This document shows positions 1-13,502 of a stretch of DNA of 64,000 bases, in pieces (position 1 is the stretch's first letter; each line of letters opens with the position of its first letter). The translations under genes were made by a program, and so were the position numbers. The notes under the pieces are model-generated. The model was not told the DNA's origin. It worked only from the letters and a program-made list of their open reading frames with translations, and did no database searches. The stretch comes from Nilaparvata lugens (lineage: Eukaryota > Arthropoda > Insecta > Hemiptera > Delphacidae), in assembly GCF_014356525.2 (NCBI RefSeq), contig NC_052507.1:51793963-51857962 (forward strand). The letters run 5' to 3'.

Positions 1-104
1 AGGTCTACTGTTCACAGAACTACTAGTATAAATGAATTATATTGTCAAAGTAGATTAAATTATTGAAAGTGAAATGTTACCCATTTTTTGGAAATGTTAC
101 AGTT

Positions 105-200
105 TGTAGAATTTGGTAGGAGAACAGTTTTGCGCTAAGCCTGTTGAAGCCTGTTGATCTCTCCTAGCCATTGTCATATGATTTGTAATTGTATGAATGA
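105..200 (+). repeat. Retroposon 3' tail (LINE/SINE-like)
   Basis: The stretch contains GAACAGTTTTG, then a GCCTGTT phrase, and ends in an AATAAAT-like tail. The same order recurs at 26075-26165 (AACAGTTTTGGGCT, GCCTGTT, AATAAATGAATAA), so both look like 3' ends of one retroposed family. No coding part is attached here. The family name is unknown to me. Confidence 0.4.
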
Positions 201-904
201 ATGAATAAATTGATAAATGTAAGTGGAATTGGAAATATAAAAAACATTGAAAGTTCAAAGCATATTTCTACATCAAGTTACAAGATATCGTTTTTACAAT
301 ACATGCTCCACGTGCTCGAAATTCAACCCCAACACATATTACAAAATTTGTAACTTCGATTCAGATCCTCTGGTAGATGCAGGGAAGGAAAGAGGTGGTG
401 GGGTGAGGTGCAGAGAGGTGATGAAAATGTGTGTGTGTGTGTGTGTGGCGGGGGGGGGGAGGAAGAGAGAGACTTATTGGAAAACTAGTACCGAGAAGAG
501 TTAGTTTCCGGTCGATGGAAAGCGGATATTGGTTCCATTGCTTTGCTTTGCCCTCCTACGCTTCGAAATACGATTCCATTTGCGACACACACTCTCTCTC
601 TCTCTCCCTTCATATATTTCTCTTTCTCTCCCTTACATCCTCTGAGTCTCTTCTTCTCTGTCTTCTTATCATTCCCTCTCAACATTTATCTCTCTATCTA
701 GTAGCGACCTTTATTAGACGCAATCAAATGCCTATTGACACGTCTAGACACCCGACTGATGAATCGGAAGTTTAATTGAAAATGGAATGAGAACTGAAGT
801 AAAACTAAAACTTGATGAAAAATCAGCAAGCAATTAAGCAGTTTGATGAGTATTCGACTCTATAATGATATTTATTGATAGCCCCGTGAGCTTATCTGAT
901 TGGT
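197..904 (+). repeat. Direct duplication, left copy (A), flanking the minisatellite
   Basis: This 708-bp segment recurs at 2951-3691 in the same orientation with about 1 percent substitutions. The length difference comes mainly from longer GT and CT runs in the right copy. It holds a short (GT)n plus G-run near 428-460 and a (CT)n near 593-608. Open frames inside it (247-504, 431-775) run through these simple repeats and match no family I know, so I do not call a gene. Confidence 0.9.
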
Positions 905-907
905 AAC

Positions 908-2953
908 ATGTTTAAATGTTTAAATGTTTAAATGTTTAAATGTTTAATGTTTAAATGTTTAATGTTTAAATGTTTAAATGTTTAAATGTTTAAATGTTTA
1001 AATGTTTAAATGTTTAAATGTTTAAATGTTTAAATGTTTAATGTTTAAATGTTTAAATGTTTAAATGTTTAAATGTTTAAATGTTTAAATGTTTAAATGT
1101 TTAAATGTTTAAATGTTTAAATGTTTAAATGTTTAATGTTTAAATGTTTAAATGTTTAATGTTTAAATGTTTAAATGTTTAAATGTTTAAATGTTTAAAT
1201 GTTTAAATGTTTAAATGTTTAATGTTTAAATGTTTAAATGTTTAAATGTTTAAATGTTTAAATGTTTAAATGTTTAATGTTTAAATGTTTAAATGTTTAA
1301 ATGTTTAATGTTTAAATGTTTAAATGTTTAAATGTTTAAATGTTTAAATGTTTAAATGTTTAAATGTTTAAATGTTTAAATGTTTAATGTTTAAATGTTT
1401 AAATGTTTAAATGTTTAAATGTTTAAATGTTTAAATGTTTAATGTTTAAATGTTTAAATGTTTAATGTTTAAATGTTTAAATGTTTAAATGTTTAATGTT
1501 TAAATGTTTAATGTTTAAATGTTTAAATGTTTAAATGTTTAAATGTTTAAATGTTAAATGTTTAAATGTTTAATGTTTAAATGTTTAAATGTTTAAATGT
1601 TTAAATGTTTAAATGTTTAAATGTTTAAATGTTTAATGTTTAAATGTTTAAATGTTTAAATGTTTAAATGTTTAAATGTTTAAATGTTAAATGTTTAAAT
1701 GTTAAATGTTTAAATGTTAAATGTTTAAATGTTAAATGTTTAAATGTTAAATGTTTAAATGTTAAATGTTTAAATGTTTAATGTTTAAATGTTTAAATGT
1801 TTAAATGTTTAAATGTTTAAATGTTAAATGTTTAAATGTTTAAATGTTTAATGTTTAAATGTTTAAATGTTTAAATGTTTAAATGTTTAAATGTTAAATG
1901 TTTAAATGTTAAATGTTTAAATGTTTAAATGTTTAAATGTTAAATGTTTAAATGTTAAATGTTTAAATGTTAAATGTTTAAATGTTTAAATGTTTAAATG
2001 TTAAATGTTTAAATGTTTAAATGTTTAAATGTTAAATGTTTAAATGTTTAAATGTTTAAATGTTAAATGTTTAAATGTTTAAATGTTTAAATGTTTAAAT
2101 GTTTAAATGTTTAAATGTTTAAATGTTAAATGTTTAAATGTTAAATGTTTAAATGTTAAATGTTTAAATGTTTAAATGTTAAATGTTTAAATGTTAAATG
2201 TTTAAATGTTTAAATGTTTAAATGTTTAAATGTTTAAATGTTTAAATGTTTAAATGTTAAATGTTTAAATGTTTAAATGTTTAAATGTTTAAATGTTTAA
2301 TGTTTAAATGTTTAAATGTTTAAATGTTTAAATGTTTAAATGTTTAAATGTTTAATGTTTAAATGTTTAAATGTTAAATGTTTAAATGTTAAATGTTTAA
2401 ATGTTAAATGTTTAAATGTTAAATGTTTAAATGTTTAAATGTTTAAATGTTTAAATGTTTAATGTTTAAATGTTTAATGTTTAAATGTTTAATGTTTAAA
2501 TGTTTAAATGTTTAATGTTTAAATGTTTAAATGTTTAAATGTTTAAATGTTAAATGTTTAAATGTTTAATGTTTAAATGTTTAAATGTTTAAATGTTTAA
2601 ATGTTTAAATGTTTAAATGTTTAAATGTTTAAATGTTTAAATGTTTAAATGTTTAAATGTTTAAATGTTTAAATGTTTAAATGTTTAAATGTTTAATGTT
2701 TAAATGTTTAAATGTTTAAATGTTTAAATGTTTAAATGTTTAAATGTTTAAATGTTAAATGTTTAAATGTTAAATGTTTAAATGTTTAAATGTTTAATGT
2801 TTAAATGTTTAATGTTTAAATGTTTAATGTTTAAATGTTTAATGTTTAAATGTTTAAATGTTTAAATGTTAAATGTTTAAATGTTAAATGTTTAAATGTT
2901 TAAATGTTTAAATGTTAAATGTTTAAATGTTTAAATGTTTAAATGTTTAAATG
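908..2953 (+). repeat. TTTAAATG minisatellite array, about 2.05 kb
   Basis: The array is an uninterrupted head-to-tail run of the 8-mer TTTAAATG (about 260 units) mixed with two 7-mer variants: TTTAATG (one A lost) and TTAAATG (one T lost). The variants cluster by region: TTTAATG prevails from about 940 to 1520, TTAAATG from about 1550 to 2250, and both occur after that. The unit contains the palindrome TTTAAA. There is no non-repeat sequence inside. Confidence 0.98.
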
Positions 2954-3178
2954 AATGAATAAATTGATAAATGTAAGTGGAATTGGAAATATAAAAACAT
3001 TGAAAGTTCAAAGCATATTTCTACATCAGTTACAAGATGTCGTTTTTACAATACATGCTCCACGTGCTCGAAATTCAACCCCAACACATATTACAAAATT
3101 TGTAACTTCGATTCAGATCCTCTAGTAGATGCAGGGAAGGAAAGAGGTGGTGGGGTGAGGTGCAGAGAGGTGATGAAA

Positions 3179-3224
<46 letters not shown>

Positions 3225-3691
3225 TGTGTGTGGCGGGGGGGGGGAGGAAGAGAGAGACTTATTGGAAAACTAGTACCGAGAAGAGTTAGTTTCCGGTCGA
3301 TGGAAAGCGGATATTGGTTCCATTGCTTTGCTTTGCCCTCCTACGCTTCGAAATACGATTCCATTTGCGACACACACTCTCTCTCTCTCTCTCCCTTCAT
3401 ATATTTCTCTTTCTCTCCCTTACATTCTCTGAGTCTCTTCTTCTCTGTCTTCTTATCATTCCCTCTCAACATTTATCTCTCTATCTAGTAGCGACCTTTA
3501 TTAGACGCAATCAAATGCCTATTGACACGTCTAGACACCCGACTGATGAATCGGAAGTTTAATTGAAAATGGAATGAGAACTGAAGTAAAACTAAAACTT
3601 GATGAAAAATCAGCAAGCAATTAAGCAGTTTGATGAGTATTCGACTCTATAATGATATTTATTGATAACCCCGTGAGCTTATCTGATTGGT
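2951..3691 (+). repeat. Direct duplication, right copy (A')
   Basis: Second copy of the 197-904 segment, starting at ATGAATGAATAAATTG right where the minisatellite stops and ending at CTGATTGGT. After the end the two copies diverge: the left runs into the minisatellite, the right into unrelated sequence. Single-base differences (for example GATATCG versus GATGTCG) show it is not a verbatim copy. Confidence 0.9.
3179..3243 (+). repeat. (GT)n microsatellite followed by a G run
   Basis: About 50 bp of GT dinucleotides with one GG interruption, then GGCG and a run of nine to ten G. It is longer than the matching run in the left copy of the duplication. Confidence 0.95.
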
Positions 3692-4418
3692 TATCTGATC
3701 TTTGAACTATATATAATTGAATGGATGAGTAATTTGAATTGAAAATTGAATATACATCATTTAATATTTTGTCAAATTATGTAGTCTATCAAGTCTATTT
3801 GAAGTTGGATTGAAACATTCTTCCACCATTAAATTACATTAATCAGAAAATTCATGGAAATAATTCCTGTGAAGATTTCTTGATGAAGCTATTTTGGCCA
3901 AATATTAGTGCTTCAACGTAGACAAAATCAAGATTTCATATTGAGCAAACATATTACGTAACCTATAATCAACAATATACTTTATAGATTAATGCTTATA
4001 CATAGGTATGGTGTAGGTGTAGCACAAGTAGCCTATACTTGATACACATTGGAAAAATGTTTGCTTCTGAGTGAATTTAGCTTTCTTTTCTGCATAAACT
4101 ATTTTTACTAATTTCTTCTTTTTTCTTCATCCTACTTGTTGACATTAATTATAATAAATTGCGTTATTATCTCACTCACACCTTTACATCATTACATGCA
4201 TCGCTCACAATTACTCACGATTTTGTTGCTTGTCGACAAGTACTGTTGTACTGTTGTAAAAGTGTAAGTTGTAAGTGTGTCGTCTCTTATTTGTGGTAGT
4301 GATGTGAGCAATATGGAAAGTTTAGGATTCAGGATGTGTAGCAGTTGTTGTTGTATCAATACGATTAGAAAGATAAAATCGAGTGGAAGATTAAGAAAAA
4401 AGAAGAGTACGTCATAGG
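3692..4418. other. No gene seen
   Basis: AT-rich unique sequence. I see no coding frame, RNA gene or repeat with a recognisable family signature. Confidence 0.6.
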
Positions 4419-4505
4419 TAAGGAAAGTATTGCTTTCCGAAAAAATTAATTAAGGTACCCCAATTTCTAAATTTCTCAGTTCAAAAAAGTGGTTTTTGTG
4501 TTCTG

Positions 4506-4545
<40 letters not shown>

Positions 4546-5147
4546 ACGATATCTCATCTCCCAATTAACGGAATGACTTTAAATTTGGTACTTAATGTCC
4601 TTCCCCTATAAGGATCCGACACGAACAATTTCGATCAAATGCAATTCAAGATGGCGGCTAAAATGGCCAAAATGTTGTCAAAAACAGGGTTTTTCGCGAT
4701 TTTCTCAAAAACGGCTCCACGATTTTGATAAAATTTATACCCAATATAGTCTCTATCAACTACCACAAGTCACATATCTGTAAAAATTTCAGGAGCTCCG
4801 CCTCATCTATGCAAAGTTTGATTTTAGATTCCCAATTATCAGGCTTCAAATACAATTTGAACAAAAAAATTTCAATTTTCAGTAACATTTTCACCTAAAA
4901 TTGAAAATAAGCTCGAAATTCGAGAAAATGTGATTATTCAATTGCAAACTGTTGGCAACTGTTGATTCTATTAAATCATTCACTATGGAGAGATTGCACA
5001 CATCGTGTGTCTCCAGCGTCATTGTCCTGTCACCAGCTGGCTCAGATCTTTGAATAGTAGACTCTTATGCGCGTGAACACTAGCGTCAGGTGATCAATTT
5101 TCATAACGGCAAGGAAAGTAGTGTGAGTGCGCCACACCAGATTTTTT
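4419..5147 (+). repeat. Dispersed repeat, planthopper type
   Basis: The block begins with the small palindrome GGAAAGTATTGCTTTCC, contains a (GT)n run at 4507-4543, phrases such as CAAGATGGCGGCTAAAATGG and GGAGCTCCGCCTCATC, and ends with AAGGAAAGTAGTGTGAGTGC and CGCCACACCAGATTTT. I recognise this arrangement from memory as a high-copy family in Nilaparvata genomic sequence. Its class is unknown to me. The 62-residue frame at 4595-4783 lies inside it and is not a gene. Both ends carry AAGGAAAGTA in direct orientation, so these are not inverted termini. Confidence 0.6.
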
Positions 5148-5364
5148 CATGATATCTTTCACAGTTCCCAATACTTTTGAGGTGGAGTCTGGGCATAAAG
5201 CGCACACGTCCGTAGCTTGTCAAGGCTGCATGTAATTAAAGGCCATAGAGAAGTCCAGGGACATTTCCACTTGCCTTCCCGCCGCATGCTACAAGCTACA
5301 AATGATCGATGTGAGGCATTGCAATAGAACGCCTTCCTTCAGTTCAGTTCTCCTTTCAATATCG

Positions 5365-5560
5365 TCATGACAACCCAAACCACTCCTCCTCTTCTTCCTC
5401 CTACTCCTTTTTATCCTCCTCCTCACCCTCCTCCCCATCATCACCTCCTCCCTCTCCTCCTTTTCCTACCCCCTCCTCCCACCAATCCACGACCACTCCC
5501 ACCTACTCCTCCTCCCCCTCAACCTCAACCTCCACCTCACCTACACATTAAACCCTCAAC
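5365..5560 (+). repeat. CCT/CTC-rich polypyrimidine tract
   Basis: Nearly pure pyrimidine on the plus strand, dominated by CCT and CTC triplets. The proline-rich frame through it is a by-product of composition. Confidence 0.85.
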
Positions 5561-5709
5561 AACTAATGGTAATGAATTGCTTTTTAGATTCCCCTGCTCC
5601 CCGCCATCCCTTTTCGACATTTATCCTCACCATGCGTCAAGGTCATGTTGTCACCTTCAACCACTCTCTCCCCCCTTCATAACCCCCCTTCCAGGACCCC
5701 CCTAATGAC

Positions 5710-8700
5710 CCCCTCACATCTCGTGTGTCGAGTAATTTGTCTGTGACACTCCGGTTGCCCCATTGGACGACGGTATTCATGTGCCACCTCCCCACCCCTC
5801 TCACACTATCACGCCCCCAATGTTATTCATCAGTCCTCTTCTAACAAGCTTATTCAGTTAACAAACTAGATTATTCGCTCGCTATTTCTGTCAAGGACTG
5901 TATAGTTTATTATCGAGAGGAGTAGTGGTTGAACTGTAAATACAAATGAGTGAAAGCCTCACAATATTCAGACATTTTCGTATTGAATTGAATTTCTGTA
6001 TCCAAGGTTACAATTTCGAGGTAATACGTATTGTAAGACAAGTTATTGATCATGTTATGAAATGGCGTGAAATAATATTGTACGACAAGATGTCAAAGAT
6101 CGAATTGAACATCTTTTGACTCCTGATCAACAAAGTTTAAATGATCCTTTCTCATTAATATAAGGCCTATGTGTATGTATTACCAGTTGTTGGTTGATTG
6201 GATTTAATTATTCGTCTCCATTACTCTTTCGATTTCAGCTTAGTAATTTTGCATACGGGTTTAAAAAACTTATAGACAATATAAAATTTAACGTCCAATG
6301 ACTGTTTTAGGAAAAGAAACTGACGAATCTGAGTTTTCCAATATGATATAATTTATAATATAGACTCAGAAGATGGAAAAAACAATAGAACTCTTTTTTT
6401 TATGTAAGCTTTAATAATTATTCAGTTCTCCAATGGGAAAGTGTAATTGAAAGGCAAAGAACCCGAGAAACCGTCAATATTGTATAATGATTGTTTACAA
6501 TATTTGGCTATTAAAGGATTATGCTCAGTTTCTTTTAGAAAAAGTGAGAAGTGATCTGTTTACCTACTATACAGATCTGTTTCCAATACAGCAGATAAAT
6601 TGGCAATTCAGAAAAATAAATGGTGAGAACTGATTCTAGATGAAATATTGTTAATATTGATCACCATTTCAAAAATGATATTCACCAGATACTCATAATT
6701 AAAAGTTAAATTTTTTAGAGGAAATGCATTTTTTGAGGATTCAATCCAAATGTTAGAATACTTTTTCCTTTGGCCAATCTCTCACCCCAAACCCACTTTT
6801 CTACATCTTAGGAACCAGATCTACAGTGTTGGAAGTTGGCGACCGAAGTGAGTATTGCAGCTGGAGCAGATGACAAACAACAGGGCAAGAGCAGCCAGGG
6901 TACTTTGTGCCGGTAGAGCAATTGCCAGGTTACGATACTAATCCGAGTTCGCTCGCAGTTTGAGGCTTGAATAAATCTAGTTAGTTGGCCGATCGATATG
7001 TCTTTGAGAGATAAATTACTCGCAAGTTTTGTTACTTCATTAGATGAGAGCAGACGAACTCAGACAACTCATCAGTTGACAACAGTTGGATGCGATGAAG
7101 TTTTCCTATTATACCTGCCAGAGACGAGATCAGACAAATAGAGAGGAACAGGGGTGGATACCAAATTAAGATAGAGAGGGGAAGAGCATATGGTAGAGAC
7201 AGAATCTTCTTAAAGAGAAACAGAATAGAGGGAAAGAGCATGTAATAGAAACCGAAACTTTTTAGATGAAGAGAAACAGTGATAGGCACCAAATAGAGAA
7301 AAAATGAGAAAGAGAACGAAATGAAATGTGTAGTGAAAGAGAAAGAGGCATGATAGAGACTGAAAATATTCAAATAAAGAGAAGCAGAGACCTAATGAAG
7401 GAAGAGAGAGTATGAAAATTTTGAGTACACAAGAGAAAGAGTATAAATACGAGACTGAAATTCTCCTAGTTGACCTAACTGACTATCTCTGTTGCGGTAT
7501 GTCATGTAAAGTAAGTAAAGTATGAAAAGTTTTGTCTCCTGTTGTCTTTTATTAGAATCCTGCTTTTTCACCTTTACTATCGTGATTATTAAAATTCGAT
7601 AAAACCTGCAGTAGTTGTAGCTTCTGGTGTAGTTGCCTATACTTATAATGAAGGTTTTCTTGATCATTGTAGAAAAATAGCTTAACAGCAGATTTGTAAT
7701 GAGAAAACCAAGTAGCGATAATAAGGAATTCTATAACTGAGGTACTATCACATTTCCAAACATTAAAATAGATTCTGTGTTAAAAATTTTCTATGAAGGC
7801 GTTTCGAAACTGCGATGACATATTTATCAGTCTCCAGTTGCTTGTGGAAAATGAATTACGCAAACTTATCGATATCGGCTATCGATTAACTGTCCCGTCT
7901 TCACAAACATTTTATTCTATTTGGAAGATAGCGTTCAAGGTAAATTGGGGAGAACGGTCACCACTAGCAGACTATTGAAAAGATGGTGGAGGAGAGAGAA
8001 AAAAGAAGAGAAAGAGAACGGCTCTCGGGAGACTTGAGCTTACGATAAGAAACAATAAACTAGCGACTGCGATGAGAACCACCAAGTTTGTCGTTTACAT
8101 TTTACAAAATTCTATTAGCTCAGTCCTCAGCTCCTTTGTTTTCACTCAACTTTTGTTCACAAAATTATCTCTCATCTTGAAAAGCTTGTGCTCTAACTTG
8201 CACTATTTATCAACTGACTAGCAAAGATTCTTGATTTATAGTTTTCGGTTTCTTCTATAATTCAAGTTCCTAATAAACAAGAACATAAAATGATGGTTCG
8301 ATTACATTGTATGAAGCCTGATTGAGACTCATAAGTGAATATTATTAGTATCTCTCCATGAGTATATTAAATGGATTTAGTTTGAAGATTCACAAGCATC
8401 ATCTCGGAATGCAGATGAAGATGTTGAGCAACATTTTGTTGACATTACATTCGAGATCCCTTGACAGAATCAATATCAATAAGGTGATGACTCACCAACA
8501 ACTCAGTGAAATGTGTTAATTGGAGAACACCCACCACATGAGACGATCACTGTTTATCAGGACAGTCATTAAGGGACTTGACCCCTATCCTCACTAAGTT
8601 CACCAACCAATGGTGTGTTGGCTTCAATTGGCACAACAGTTAGCCAGCTGTAATCAATGTCAGATCCCCAAGTCAATATGTATGGTGCGCAATCAAGGTT

Positions 8701-9725
8701 GTTAATTGTGTGGGGGATGGAAGACAAATTGATTCAGATTTCTAATGCTGGTGCTTAGGGGGTACCTAACACTTTTGGAAAACTCGTGAATCAACTTTGG
8801 AAGCATATTTTCTATACATCTCCATATCAATAGTTATTGCACAAAGTCAAGATAAACAACAAATTAAACTGTTTACTACCCAGTTAAGTCTCATTTGATG
8901 AATGGTTACATATAAAATGTGAATTTAAAAAGATACATCGCATATTTATCATAAGCAATACAAAAACTTACCGCTCATTATTTGGTTTGAATTGACAGAT
9001 ACTGTATGGGATAAAATGATGGGAAGCGATAGCAATGAAATAATGATCTATAAATTCATGACAATGACAGTTTCGTGGCATCAAGTTGAAAGTAACAAAT
9101 ATGATACTAAATTACTTGTAATCTTCTAATCGTTTTCCACGTGAATGATTTACTGTATGTTTCGGAAATGACATGACGTGAATGATTTTCCTCCATTTAT
9201 TGGAGTTCATGAATAGCTATATGCAATGTATTGATGATTAATCCCACTAGCAGTGCATTTCAGTACAGTACTGTCAAGCAGTTCATATGAGGCTGCAGTA
9301 GATGTGATTGCTTGTCCTTGTATTGCAATTTAATTGGAACGTCAAACTGTGTAACATGCATGATTGACACCGTACCAACCCCCAATGAAATTGTCGCCAT
9401 TGTCAAATACGGCTAGCCAATCACATAATGCCATTTCTAACCTTCCCCTCCCTTCAAACCCTAAAACAATTAAATCCTTACCCTCAATTTGCTAACCTTC
9501 ACTTGTCTGTCATGTCTTTTGATAGAGAGACCAATACATTCTATACCTCTTATGTTTAATAATATTTTTTTGTATCAAAGAACTCCTATTTTACCTCTAG
9601 TTCATTGAAACATTATTAACATAGTCCTTTTAAAATTCACACATTGATGAAAAGTATTTGAAATCTGTTCACATCTTGCTAGCTTTACTTCAATGACTTC
9701 ACTCTAAATTCCTATTTTATTGTAA
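5710..9725. other. No gene seen
   Basis: About 4 kb of AT-rich sequence. Purine-rich patches occur at 7140-7450. The short frames (7032-7373, 7392-7667, 7793-7978) show no domain, family resemblance or splice-supported structure. Confidence 0.6.
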
Positions 9726-9730
9726 GATTC

Positions 9731-9760
9731 TCAGCATTTGCTGAATGGGGAGCATTGATT
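9731..9760 (+). repeat. Recurrent 30-bp motif, copy 1
   Basis: TCAGCATTTG, CTGAATGG and GAGCATTGATT in this order. Divergent member of the seven-copy motif best seen at 50293-50325. Confidence 0.5.
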
Positions 9761-9764
9761 TTAT

Positions 9765-12700
9765 CAATGAGAGTGGTGATAGGTCAAAGTGAATAGTGAG
9801 TCATCTTTTGGAAGGGCCATTCACTTTCAAAATCACATCATTTATATTTTTATTTTAATCTTATTCTTTTATTTTTGAAAAAGTCACTACCACAATATAT
9901 TTCATATAATGTATAACATGATTATCATTTATCAATAACCTTTTTTTACAGGTAAGAACGCCCATCGCTAGTGTCATCAGAACTTTTTGGTGAGTTTTCC
10001 ATAACTTTCCATTGCACTGTTAATGAAGTGGAAATAACTTTGTTGACTTATTAAATGACCTATTGGCCGACATTGGCCTAGTTTAACCAATGGCCCACTT
10101 GTGAAAGTGGGATTCCGAGGCCAATGGAAGATGATCATCATCCACCAATCATATCCCTTGTTTATGTTCACATTATTTATATTCTAATATAATGTATACA
10201 GGTACATTATGTTATTCGTACATTCATACTAAACATTCTGCTGCTCTCTACTTTGGATTTTGTTCACCAAAGATTGATAAAACTCGATTTTATAATAACA
10301 TCGTGGTTGTGATAACTTGATAGGTCTTAAAAATCGATAAGAGATTCTTTTTATCTAATACGAATAACTAACATATTATCACTCACACTCATAAAAAAAA
10401 CTAATGAACCTTGTTTTCAAGTTGAAATTTGATGAAGGTAGAAGCGCTTTGGATCATATACTATATCATTTATTATTCCAATATGTTGTATAAATGAAAT
10501 AATTTGGACTAAATTATTTAGATACAGGGTGAACCTTATTCGCTGAAGTGAAATGAAGTGAAAATAATCATTAGTGAGTGTCTTATTAATTACGTGACTT
10601 ATTCAACTTCAAGGGAGAATCATGTTAAACTATGCAATTTTATTCAAATCAAATTTAATCTCACCAGCCATAAAATTCTAAAACCAAATGAACATAAAGC
10701 GATCAAAATAAAGTCATCATATGTCTCTCTTATTATGAAAATGACCTCGTACTAGATGTTTGGAATATTATATCAAGTGTAGTTTTTCTTCTATTTCTGT
10801 GTACTAATGGATAAACCTTGAGTAATTTTCCGGAAGATCATTACACTTAGGTTCAGGATTCCCAATGAGGTACATCAATGCTTCCCATTATCAATGCTGA
10901 AAATTTGAAGTGAATCTCATCATAAATAACAAGATGGGTTTGGCTTTGACAGGTATCGAGTTTTCCGGATGTTGAAGGTCTAAATGGACCGAAGTGAGGA
11001 ATTGCGTATTGGTCAAGTTGGGGAATTCTCATTCATTCACTCATTACTTCATCAGATTTTCTCACTCTCTCTCTCTTGTTCCTTCTTCCATCTTATCTCG
11101 ATTTCTATTTCTCTCTATCTTTGCTCCTTCTCTGGCTCTGCTCGAATGGATGCAATTTGAGAGGTAGAATGTCAGAGAAGGAGAATAGTATTGCTCGGCC
11201 GGCCAGGTGGCTTCCTGGTTGGAATTGGTCAAGTCCGTCCGTCTTTGCCCTATTCATTCGCACAAGCCCACAAAAGCTATTGTCAGCACCGAATTCTCGA
11301 CAGTAACTGTATTCGCAGTTCTGTACCTTGCTCGACAGCTTTCAAATCAGTAGGAAGCAGATTCCTAAATGTGCAAGCTTGCAGAGATTCTGTTTCGAAC
11401 TATTGTTGTGAAGCGTTACAAGATGTCACTTGAAATACTTGGTATTTATAGGAATTTTTGATTTAGAATTTAGAATTAATACTGTAAAACAAAAGGTTGT
11501 AAATGATTTAAGGGAAACCTGAATACTCGCTGTTACAATTCAAACTTAAATTAAACATCAAACTTATCAGTTTGATATTTATTTTCAATCGTCAATATTT
11601 TGATAAAATAATGTTGTGAATATTAAGATATTTCACTTTTTTAATTTCGCAATTCTAATTTTCCTAGAAATCTTCACTCAATTTATGAATATCTCATTTC
11701 CATCCATTAGGGGGAAATTAAATGTATTATATAACAACTACGTATGATAGTGCGGCTAGCATATATTTTTATGTTTATCTCGCTCTGTTAGATCTTTCTA
11801 AACTCAACGTACAGCGTTAATTTCTTTTATTGGAGTAAGTAATCAAATCAAAGAAAAAGCAATAGTTTCAAATAGTGATTGTTTACTCTGTCTACAATTG
11901 AATATTAAAAATATTAACTTGAGTCAAATTTTCGAATTCGAATTCATACTTATACATGAGACAGCTCCTATGGTGATGAAGTATTCTTATTATCTGCATT
12001 CTCATAGCTTGAAATTGTATTACTTGAATGCTCCAGCAAGCACTCTCAAGCAAATTAGTTGCAAATAGGAGTCAACTCATTGGAAGGGAAGATCCAGAAA
12101 ATGGATGAAAGAGCAAATTGTAAACAGAAAAGAAGATTGAAGTCGCTTCCGAGTCATCAAATCTGGTGATTGTTGGGATGAGAGAGTGAGAAAGACGGCA
12201 AACGAAATTGCGATGAAAAGAAATGATGAATGGTCGTGATGAGGGGAGGAAGGAGAGAAATAAGAAGGGATTTGGGAAAGGGAATAAGGAAGTAGGCCTA
12301 AGATTGAGGAGTCATAAACCCTTGTTATTCCTACACTGATAACAACTGATTCCGATCTGAAGGAAAATGCGAGGGAAAAAAGGATCCCTTCGACAAACTC
12401 GTCCCTATCTTATTTACTGAGAGTACTGAAACAAGGAGAAATAGAAATGAAGAGAATACAGTTTATCGCCCGTTCACAGGGTTCCATCAAACTGCGTGAC
12501 TTTCCTCCGTGCCAGATTGTTTTTCATTTTGCGTTCGCTGCGCAAATTCTGGCCATCCAATGGGAGTCATTGAGGGGTGAATTGTTAAGGGTAGAATGAG
12601 TCTCAGGGTTGTATGTTGGGACAATGTGCAGAGCTATTTGAGTATCTATTAATTTATTTATTTCAATTTTTTTAAATCCGATAGGTGACACATTGAAGTC

Positions 12701-12770
12701 TGAGCCACTGGGACATTGAGTCGGTTGTTACAATACCGTTTTTGTAGTTCATAGGCTAGTACACATTAAG
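9765..12770. other. No gene seen apart from one motif copy
   Basis: Unique AT-rich sequence. A short CT-rich patch lies near 11060-11130 and a purine-rich patch at 12180-12300. The frames at 11076-11433 overlap each other in different phases and resemble nothing I know. Confidence 0.55.
10873..10900 (-). repeat. Recurrent 30-bp motif, copy 2
   Basis: Read on the minus strand it gives TCAGCATTGA, TAATGG and GAAGCATTGATG, two bases shorter in the middle than the fullest copy. Confidence 0.55.
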
Positions 12771-12985
12771 GTTGCACCACATTACAAAACAATGCCTGGT
12801 TTCCACGACTTCAGTAGACGTTCTAGTTGCTGGACGCAGTTTGTAGGAAGCATGTTGACACATACTGGTTTAGTTCGAAATTCAAGTGTACTGTCCACAC
12901 AGTTCAAGGTACATTTTTCCGCTTACTTTACTCCAGTAACTGGAACGTCTACTGGAATCTTGAAACCCAGCATACAGTGTTGAGC
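12771..12985. repeat. Imperfect long hairpin, candidate MITE
   Basis: The left arm 12791-12834 pairs with the right arm 12932-12975: CAGTAGACGTTCTAGTTGCT faces AGTAACTGGAACGTCTACTG with a few mismatches, and the pairing continues outward through CCTGGTTTCC and GAAACCCAG. The loop is about 97 bp. The two overlapping frames at 12792-13060 are contained in it and are probably not genes. No target-site duplication was identified. Confidence 0.55.
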
Positions 12986-13502
12986 TCTCACCACGTAGAT
13001 TCGTATTATGGCGATGGAATAGGAATAATTCCATGGTCGTGGTTTAAATGGTTAGAATGAAGCAGCCCTAATTCTCTCAGTAATAATCGAATAAATTGGA
13101 CAACATTGTTAAAGAACTCTATCTATACTGAAAAATAGGAAAGTCGTCCATAATTACTACTATTTTTATTGCAAAAAATTCTGATACAGGTGCTAATGTA
13201 ACTATTTTGGTAGCAAATGAAAACAGTGATGAATTGAAAGACAATAAGTTGGCTTAATGCCGAGCTCGCAAACCGGCCCTAGATGAACAATCAAGATAAC
13301 TGCATTGGATATTGAAGGGTTTCTCACTATACTTTGACACTTTCTAGGGAATCAAAACCGATTAATAACGGACAAACAGATAGTCAATCAAATAAACAGA
13401 TATTAAAACAGATAATCTATGAAAATAACCTAAACTAGGAGGAATAAATAGTAACAAAATGGAAAATTGGAAAGATTATATTATTCTAATTGAGACATGA
13501 TT

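Noticed and set aside
908..2953. CRISPR-like or telomeric array
   Set aside because: The units are 7-8 bp without spacers, so it is not CRISPR. The unit is not the insect telomere repeat TTAGG, and unique sequence follows on both sides.
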